Below are positions 26,438 through 32,270 of a stretch of 32,270 nucleotides of DNA, one piece after another (positions within the stretch are counted from its first letter, which is position 1; every line of letters begins with the position of its first letter). This DNA is from Verrucomicrobiota bacterium (lineage in GTDB: Bacteria; Verrucomicrobiota; Verrucomicrobiae; Chthoniobacterales; UBA10450). A program made the position numbers and the translations under genes. A model generated the notes under the pieces. It was given only the letters and a program-made list of their open reading frames with translations, was not told the origin of the DNA and did no database searches. The stretch lies in the NCBI GenBank assembly GCA_005887855.1, contig VBQB01000049.1:1-32270 (forward strand), read 5' to 3'.

Positions 26438-26823
26438 CGCAGGTGAATACGCATAACCTCAGCGCCTTTCCGCACCCTCACTCGGCGGCCATTGGAACCT
26501 ATGGCGTCTTGAGTTATGCCGTGGCGCAACGCCGGCGCGAGATCGATATTCGCATGGCGCTCGGCGCGCAGACCCGCCAGATCGGGACGCAATTCCTCTC
26601 GTTAGGCCTGCGACTTCTCGCCGCCGGAACCATCCTCGGTTTGATCGGCGCGTGGCTGGCAGGAAGAGCGATGCGGAGCGTTCTCTTCGACGTGCCAACG
26701 CTGCACATCGCCACTCTTCTCGGCACTGCGCTCGTCATGACCGCGGTGTCACTCGTTGCCTGCCTCATCCCAACGCGACGCGCCACGCGGGTCGATCTGA
26801 TAATCGCGCTCCGTTACGAATAA
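26434..26823 (+). pseudogene. 3' remnant of a permease gene
   Basis: From about 26489 the frame encodes only the last FtsX block of a permease: GTYGVLSYAVAQRRREIDIR, then MALGAQTRQIG, further helices and the usual end PTRRATRVDLIIALRYE. Everything before it (normally ~690 residues) is missing. A GTG at 26434 overlapping the copy 8 stop could start a 129-aa product, but the ~18 codons before the homology look random. The ending resembles that of copy 9 (DPIIALRSE), so the lost gene may have been its relative. The stump starts straight after copy 8, as expected if copy 8 replaced the 5' part of this gene. Confidence 0.82.
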
Positions 26824-26825
26824 TT

Positions 26826-29246
26826 ATGAACTATCTTCGTTTTGCTTTTCGGCAGTTGATAAAAAATCCGGCATTCTCTTTGGTTGCGGTCTTCACGCTC
26901 GCGCTCGGGATCGGCGCCAACACTGCCATCTTCAGCATTGTGAATGCGGTTCTGCTCCGGCCGCTGCCTTATCCGGATGCCGACCGGATCATGGTGTTGA
27001 ACGAATCGTCTGGTCCGAAGCAGGATTTCTCGGTCGCGCTGCCTGATTACTTCGATTGGCGAAACGACAGTACAACGTTCGAACATCTCGCCGCCACTCA
27101 CAAGGAATCGCGAAATCTTAGCGGTATTGCTGCTCGCGAGCCTGAACGCGTGTCGTGCGCTTCGGTGACGCGCAATTTTTTCAACGTGATCGGTTTGCCG
27201 CCCGAAATCGGACGCACCTTTAGCGAAGACGAAGACAAAGTCGGCGCCCCACCGGTGGTCGTGATCAGCGACCGTCTCTGGCAGCGCGCGTTCAATCGCG
27301 ACCCCGCTGTGATTGGTCGCTCGATAAACTTACACGATCAAAATTTCACCATCATCGGCGTGATGCCGCCGCAGATGACATCGCCTCAGGACAGCGACGC
27401 GTGGTTTTCGATCATGCGGCGCAGCAACAACCCGGCCTGGATGGATCGCTCGCATCACCCGATGATTTTCGTCTGGGGCAAGCTCAAAGCGGGCATAACT
27501 GTCGATCAAGCGCGCACTGAGATGAAAGGCATCGCCGCGCGTTTGGAGAAAACGTACCCGGACACAAACGGGAAAGTCTACGCGGTCGTTACACCACTGC
27601 TCGAAAATCTCGTTGGCAAATACCGAACCAATCTCGCTCTGCTCCTTGGCGCAGTTGGATTGGTGTTGCTCATCGCGTGCGCGAACCTCGCCAATTTGTT
27701 TGCCGCGCGAGGCGCCGCGCGGGCGAGAGAGTTCGCCATTCACGCTGCGGTGGGCGCTACCCGCGGGCAAATTATTCGCAAGCTTCTACTCGAGAGTTTT
27801 CTGGTTGCCCTCCTAGGCGGAGCGCTCGGATTTTTCATCGCCGTTTGGTTGCGCGATGTCTTGATTGCCTTGGGTCCCGAAGGCGTTTCTCGATTCCAGC
27901 AAATTTCCTTCGATCTGCCGGTCCTCGGTTTCACATTTCTGATTGCATCGCTGACCACGATGATTTTCGGGTTGTGGCCGGCCTGGCAAACTTCACGCAC
28001 TGACGTTCAGCTCGCGTTAAAGACAGGCTCGGCCGGAGGCGGTGACCCACCTTCGGCCAAACGCGCGCGTGATTGGTTCGTCATCAGCGAGATCGCCCTC
28101 ACTTTGACTTTGCTCGTCGCGGCCGGCCTTGTTCTGAAAAGCTTTTCGAAAATGCAGGCGCTCCAGCTTGGCTACGAACCGCGCGGTCTTTTCACAGCTC
28201 GGCTCGAGTTACCATGGAAAACTTATTCCGGGCGCGAGAAGATCGGCACCTTTACTAAAGCTCTGCTCGATCGAGTGCGTGCGCTTCCCGGGATTCAAAG
28301 TGCCGGCATCGGCTCCAATTCACCTTTGATGGGCGGCTGGCAAACAGGGTTTGTCCGCGAAGGTGTGCCGTCGCCGTCGCCCAGTAATTTACCCTCGGCC
28401 GACCTCGAAGTGATCACCGGCGATTATTTTGCGACGTTTAAGGCGCCACTTCTTCGCGGCCGCACTTTTAACGAACGCGACACAAAAGATTCACCGCGCG
28501 TGATCATCATCGATCAGGCAATGGCGGAACAATTTTTCCCGGGTGAGGACCCGATCGGTAAACGTCTCTCGGTCGACGCTGGAAACGACGAAGAAGGCTA
28601 CGTCATGTCGGAGATTGTCGGCGTCGTGGTGCGCATGCGATTTCACGCCATCGACGAAATGGCGCCGCTGCCGGTCATTTATTGTTCGATGGCCCAGGCG
28701 CAACGGACCAGTCTTGGTCTTTTTGTTCGTTCGAACCTCAGCTCGGCGTCGCTCAACAAATCGATCCGCGACATCGTCAGCTCGATCGATCCATCGCAGC
28801 CCGTGTTCGACGCGCGGCCAATGATCGATCGTGTTCACGAAACCTGGGGCAGCCAGCGTCTCCTCAGTTTTCTTTTCTCGATCTTCGCCGGTCTCGCGCT
28901 TCTGCTCGCCACTGTCGGATTGTACGGCCTCCTCGCTTACACCACGCTCAAGCGTGTCCGCGAAATCGGTATCCGGCTCGCGCTCGGCGCGCGCCCGGCC
29001 CAGATCCGCGTGCTCGTCCTTTCGCATGGCATGCACTTGCTTTTGGTCGGGTCGGTGATTGGTCTGCTCAGCGCTTTTGCGCTGTCGCACGCATTGCAAA
29101 GCGTGCTCTTCGAAGTCAAAGGGGTCGATCCGAAAATTTATCTCGGAGTCGGCTTTCTTCTTTTCGGCGCAACGCTTTTCGCCTCCTGGATTCCGGCGCG
29201 CCGCGCCTCGCGGGTCGATCCAATAATCGCTCTTCGATCTGAGTAG
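26826..29246 (+). CDS. Fused-dimer MacB/FtsX permease, copy 9
   Basis: 806 aa from ATG at 26826 (MNYLRFAFRQLIKNPAFSLVA). The frame is open further upstream but overlaps the remnant, and only this ATG gives the family N-terminus. TM1 is followed by GANTAIFSIVNAVLLRPLPY. The first FtsX block lies at about 265-405 (NLANLFAARGAARAREFAIHAAVGATRGQIIRKLLLES), unit 2 begins near 415, and the last block runs from about 678 (VGLYGLLAYTTLKRVREIGIRLALGARPAQIRVL). It ends ARRASRVDPIIALRSE. It is intact. It starts 2 bp after the remnant's stop and is followed after 3 bp by the next copy. Confidence 0.93.
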   Translation: MNYLRFAFRQLIKNPAFSLVAVFTLALGIGANTAIFSIVNAVLLRPLPYPDADRIMVLNESSGPKQDFSVALPDYFDWRNDSTTFEHLAATHKESRNLSGIAAREPERVSCASVTRNFFNVIGLPPEIGRTFSEDEDKVGAPPVVVISDRLWQRAFNRDPAVIGRSINLHDQNFTIIGVMPPQMTSPQDSDAWFSIMRRSNNPAWMDRSHHPMIFVWGKLKAGITVDQARTEMKGIAARLEKTYPDTNGKVYAVVTPLLENLVGKYRTNLALLLGAVGLVLLIACANLANLFAARGAARAREFAIHAAVGATRGQIIRKLLLESFLVALLGGALGFFIAVWLRDVLIALGPEGVSRFQQISFDLPVLGFTFLIASLTTMIFGLWPAWQTSRTDVQLALKTGSAGGGDPPSAKRARDWFVISEIALTLTLLVAAGLVLKSFSKMQALQLGYEPRGLFTARLELPWKTYSGREKIGTFTKALLDRVRALPGIQSAGIGSNSPLMGGWQTGFVREGVPSPSPSNLPSADLEVITGDYFATFKAPLLRGRTFNERDTKDSPRVIIIDQAMAEQFFPGEDPIGKRLSVDAGNDEEGYVMSEIVGVVVRMRFHAIDEMAPLPVIYCSMAQAQRTSLGLFVRSNLSSASLNKSIRDIVSSIDPSQPVFDARPMIDRVHETWGSQRLLSFLFSIFAGLALLLATVGLYGLLAYTTLKRVREIGIRLALGARPAQIRVLVLSHGMHLLLVGSVIGLLSAFALSHALQSVLFEVKGVDPKIYLGVGFLLFGATLFASWIPARRASRVDPIIALRSE

Positions 29247-29249
29247 CTT

Positions 29250-31700
29250 ATGCAAAACCTTCGTTATGCATTTCGTGTTCTCGGCAAGCAGCCGCTCTTC
29301 ACGGCAATTGTCATTCTGACTTTTGCCCTTGGCATCGGCGCGAACACCGCCGTCTTCAGCGTGCTCAACGCGGTGCTGCTACGCCCGCTTCCGTTTCGCG
29401 AACCGCAAAATCTGGTCGCCTTGGGCGAATACGACGTCCGCGAGAGGACCGCTCCCGGAACAGAAATCAATAGCATCTCCTATCTCGATTACGTCGATTG
29501 GCGCGCGCAAAATCAGGTTTTCGAGCGGGTTGCTGTTTACACGAATCAAAGCGTCAGCACGCTCACCGACGGAAGTGAGGCCACGCACATCCAGGGTGAA
29601 GCTGTTTCGGCCGACTTATTTGCGCTCCTTGGTATTCAACCGATTCTGGGCCGCGCATTTTTGCCTCGCGAAGATGAACCTGGAAATCACATTGTGATTT
29701 TGAGCCACGGGTTATGGCAACGGCGATTCGGAGCTGATCGGAGCGTCATCGGAAAATCAGTGACACTCGATGGCCAACCGTTCCAGGTGATCGGCGTCAT
29801 GCCGCCGCGATTCACCTTCCCGATCAGCTCGGTCTCGCCCGAACTTTGGACGTCGATGTCGATCTTGCGCGAATCGAAAAACGGCGCGCAGCCAATGATC
29901 GAGCAACGCGACAACGATTTTTTCCAATGCATCGCGCGATTGAAACCGAGCGTCTCGATCCAACAGGCGCAGGCACACATCGACACCATTACTGCGAACT
30001 GGCGCCAGCAATATCCAGATTCGAAGGCAAATGTCGGAGCGAAAGTTTTACCGGAACTGAATGCAATGATCGGTAGCGCCCATTCTGCGTTGCTGATGTT
30101 GTGTGCGATGGCGAGCTGCGTTCTGCTCGTCGCCTGTGTCAACGTAGCGAATCTGCTCCTGGCGCGTTCGGTCTCGCGCAACAAAGAAATCAGCATCCGC
30201 GCCGCGCTCGGTGCCAGCCGCTGGCGCATCGTGAAACAACTCCTCGCCGAAAGCGCGTTGTTAGGCGTATTCGGCGGCCTCGCCGGATTGCTGATAGCGA
30301 TCTGGGGTATCGATTCGTTGAAATCGTTTCTGCCGTCGAGCATTCCGCGCATCGATGAAATTTCTCCGGATATTCGTGTTCTCGCGTTCACTGCGTGCGT
30401 TAGTCTCGGTGTCGGAATTCTCGCCGGTCTGCTGCCGGCGTGGCGCGCATCCCATCCGAATCTTGCCGGCTCGTTAAGCGAAAGCTCGCGCGGCTCGAGT
30501 GAAGGGGTGAGAGGCCGCCGCACTCGCGCGGCGCTCGTGGTCGTCGAGATCGTGCTCGCTCTCGTTTTGCTCGCAAGCGCGGGATTGCTAGTCGAGAGTT
30601 TTCTTCGCCTGCAAAAAGTTCGGCCCGGCTTCGATCCGACAAACGTAATAACGGCGCGTGTTGCGCTTCCGGACGCGAATTATGGCAAGCCGCAGCAAGC
30701 AGGTGAGTTTTACAAAAAGCTGCTCGCCCGCGTTTCGATTCTGCCTGGTGTCAATTCCGCCGCGGCGGCGTGGTGGATTCCGTTGAGCGGCAGCGAGATT
30801 ACTTTCAATTTCGACGTCGAAGAACGTCCGATCCCAAAGGGCCAGCAGCCGCTTGCGCAGCTCAACGTTGTCACGGCTGACTATTTCAAGGCGATGCGCG
30901 TTCCACTGCTGCGCGGTCGCGCTTTCACCGATCGCGACGACAGAAGCGCGCCGTCCGTCGCCATCGTGTCCGAGAGTTTCGCCAAACAATTCTTTCCAGG
31001 TGAGAATCCGATTGGCAAACGCATCACGCCCAATGGGTCGGTTGATCCCGGGGATCCGCCCGTGCGCGAGATTGTCGGCGTGGTTGCCGATACGCACTTG
31101 ATCAGCCTGCGCCTGCTGCCGAAGCCGCAGATTTACCTTCCACATCAACAGTTCGCGATTCAATCGATGTCGATCTTCGTGCGCACTGACAACAATCCGC
31201 AATTGCTCACCGCCGCACTGCGTAGCGCGGTTAGCGAGATTGACAAAGACGTTCCAGTTTATCGAACGCGCACACTCGCCGATTACGCTGCGCGATCGAT
31301 CGCGCAACCGCGGTTGAACGCGATACTCGTCGCATTATTCGCGCTCATCGCTCTGCTGCTCGCCGCCGCCGGAATTTTTGGAGTGATGACTTATTCTGTC
31401 GCGCAACGGACGCAGGAGATCGGGATTCGTCTTGCTCTCGGTGCGCAACGCGGCGACGTGCTGCGGCTGGTCGTTAGGCAGGGAATGCAGTTGGTCGCCA
31501 TGGGCGTTGGTTTGGGCTTTGTCGGCGTTTTCGCTTTCACGCGTTTGCTGCAAAGTCTGCTCTTCGGCATCGGCGCGACCGATGTGCCGACGATGCTCGG
31601 CGTCGCGCTTTTGCTCGGCGGAATCGCGTTCCTCGCCTGTTTGCTGCCGGCGCGCGGCGCCGCGCGTCTCGATCCCATTCAAGCATTGCGTACCGAATAA
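29250..31700 (+). CDS. Fused-dimer MacB/FtsX permease, copy 10
   Basis: 816 aa. The N-terminus MQNLRYAFRVLGKQPLFTAIV is a variant of the array signature and is followed by GANTAVFSVLNAVLLRPLPF. The first FtsX block lies at about 280-420 (NVANLLLARSVSRNKEISIRAALGASRWRIVKQLLAES), unit 2 begins near 427, and the last block runs from about 690 (GIFGVMTYSVAQRTQEIGIRLALGAQRGDVLRLVV). It ends ARGAARLDPIQALRTE, with Gly instead of the usual Arg in the PARRA motif. It is intact and sits tightly between copies 9 and 11. Confidence 0.93.
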   Translation: MQNLRYAFRVLGKQPLFTAIVILTFALGIGANTAVFSVLNAVLLRPLPFREPQNLVALGEYDVRERTAPGTEINSISYLDYVDWRAQNQVFERVAVYTNQSVSTLTDGSEATHIQGEAVSADLFALLGIQPILGRAFLPREDEPGNHIVILSHGLWQRRFGADRSVIGKSVTLDGQPFQVIGVMPPRFTFPISSVSPELWTSMSILRESKNGAQPMIEQRDNDFFQCIARLKPSVSIQQAQAHIDTITANWRQQYPDSKANVGAKVLPELNAMIGSAHSALLMLCAMASCVLLVACVNVANLLLARSVSRNKEISIRAALGASRWRIVKQLLAESALLGVFGGLAGLLIAIWGIDSLKSFLPSSIPRIDEISPDIRVLAFTACVSLGVGILAGLLPAWRASHPNLAGSLSESSRGSSEGVRGRRTRAALVVVEIVLALVLLASAGLLVESFLRLQKVRPGFDPTNVITARVALPDANYGKPQQAGEFYKKLLARVSILPGVNSAAAAWWIPLSGSEITFNFDVEERPIPKGQQPLAQLNVVTADYFKAMRVPLLRGRAFTDRDDRSAPSVAIVSESFAKQFFPGENPIGKRITPNGSVDPGDPPVREIVGVVADTHLISLRLLPKPQIYLPHQQFAIQSMSIFVRTDNNPQLLTAALRSAVSEIDKDVPVYRTRTLADYAARSIAQPRLNAILVALFALIALLLAAAGIFGVMTYSVAQRTQEIGIRLALGAQRGDVLRLVVRQGMQLVAMGVGLGFVGVFAFTRLLQSLLFGIGATDVPTMLGVALLLGGIAFLACLLPARGAARLDPIQALRTE

Positions 31701-31701
31701 C

Positions 31702-32270
31702 GTGAACGATTTCCGTTTCGCCATCCGACAGCTTATCAAGAAGCCGGCATTTACCGCCATTGCGGTTATCACCCTCGCGCTCGGCATTGGCGCGAACAGC
31801 GCCGTGTTCGGTTTGATTAACGCGCTCCTCGTTAAGTCACTGCCGTATCACGATCCTTCGAAGCTGGTCTTACTGTGGGAGCAATTCCCAGCGCAAGGAC
31901 TGGAGCGGATTCCGGTTTCAGTACCCGAATACATCGATTTTGAAAAAGAATTACGCAGCTTTACGCAGATCGCGACGTTCAATTACTCCACGTTCAATCT
32001 GGCCGGCGGCAATGTTCCAGAGCGAATCTCGGGCGCGGTCGTTTCGCCAGCTTTGTTTCCAATGCTGGGCATCGAGCCGATCGCCGGCCGCACCTTCGCG
32101 CAAGAAGAACAAGGGGAAGGCCACGATGACCTTATTGTCATCAGTGAGCGGCTTTGGAAAAGGCGTTTCAATTCCGATCCGTCGCTCGTCGGCAAAACTC
32201 TGTTCTTAAACGGCCGGAGTTACGTCGTCATCAGCATCATGCCGGCGAAGTTTGAATTCCCAATTCCGCT
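31702..32270 (+). CDS. Fused-dimer MacB/FtsX permease, copy 11, cut by the window end
   Basis: A GTG at 31702, 1 bp after the previous stop, opens MNDFRFAIRQLIKKPAFTAI. The frame stays open to the window edge (about 189 codons). TM1 with LALGIGANSAVFGLINALLV is followed by the start of the first periplasmic core, with family landmarks such as LGIEPIAGRTF, VISERLWKRRFNSDPSLVGK and SIMPAKFEFP. It has no in-frame stop so far. The C-terminal ~75% and both FtsX blocks lie beyond the window, so whether it is intact cannot be judged. The array therefore continues to the right. Confidence 0.88.
   Translation, partial: MNDFRFAIRQLIKKPAFTAIAVITLALGIGANSAVFGLINALLVKSLPYHDPSKLVLLWEQFPAQGLERIPVSVPEYIDFEKELRSFTQIATFNYSTFNLAGGNVPERISGAVVSPALFPMLGIEPIAGRTFAQEEQGEGHDDLIVISERLWKRRFNSDPSLVGKTLFLNGRSYVVISIMPAKFEFPIP

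Noticed and set aside
6603..32270. Transposon or integron origin of the array
   Set aside because: I found no transposase, integrase, attC-like sites or flanking inverted repeats. Tandem duplication and homologous exchange explain the structure.

Overview
The window is about 32 kb of bacterial DNA, mostly GC-rich and coded on the + strand. It looks chromosomal. I see no rRNA, tRNA, CRISPR array, transposase or integrase. The best guess for the host is Verrucomicrobia or Acidobacteria. Large families of 'duplicated' MacB/FtsX-type permeases (the ADOP type, first described in Acidobacteria) are typical of these groups. The AATGACGAA and AATCAGAAATC spacer repeats near 23.8 kb also look like verrucomicrobial intergenic DNA. 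This assignment is an inference and cannot be proved from the window.

Layout: (1) Positions 2-1108 hold the C-terminal part of a secreted subtilisin-like (S8) protease with a PA insert, closed by a strong terminator at 1141-1178. (2) Positions 1251-4005 hold a two-component system: an NtrC-type sigma-54 response regulator, then a membrane histidine kinase with almost no extracytoplasmic loop. (3) Positions 4006-4223 are a regulatory gap. It contains three alternating CGTCCC/GGGACG half-sites (possible activator sites) and, about 100 bp further on, a full-consensus -24/-12 sigma-54 promoter. (4) Positions 4224-6592 hold a small one-helix membrane protein, a HlyD/MacA-type membrane-fusion protein and one MacB/LolD-type ABC ATPase. 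(5) From 6603 to the right edge there is a head-to-tail array of large permeases, usually only 1-3 bp apart. It holds seven intact genes (834, 849, 855, 813, 819, 809, 806 and 816 aa, with the 809-aa one an apparent newcomer, so eight in all counting it), two decayed full-length copies, one 5' remnant, one 3' remnant and one copy cut by the window edge.

How it fits together: each permease carries two MacB-like units (TM1, large periplasmic core, three-TM FtsX block), so one polypeptide equals a covalently joined MacB membrane dimer without its ATPase. The single ATPase and single adaptor upstream could therefore serve many interchangeable permeases. The sigma-54 promoter, with its cognate activator next door, suggests that the whole exporter set is induced together in response to an envelope or membrane signal. 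The substrate is unknown.

The array is evolutionarily active. Genes 2-3 and 4-5 look like a duplicated A-B pair. Both B copies have been broken by different lesions. One permease (24008-26437) looks imported and is followed by the 3' stump of the gene it seems to have replaced. The strongest candidate for something under-described is this regulated 'one ATPase, many fused-dimer permeases' cassette.
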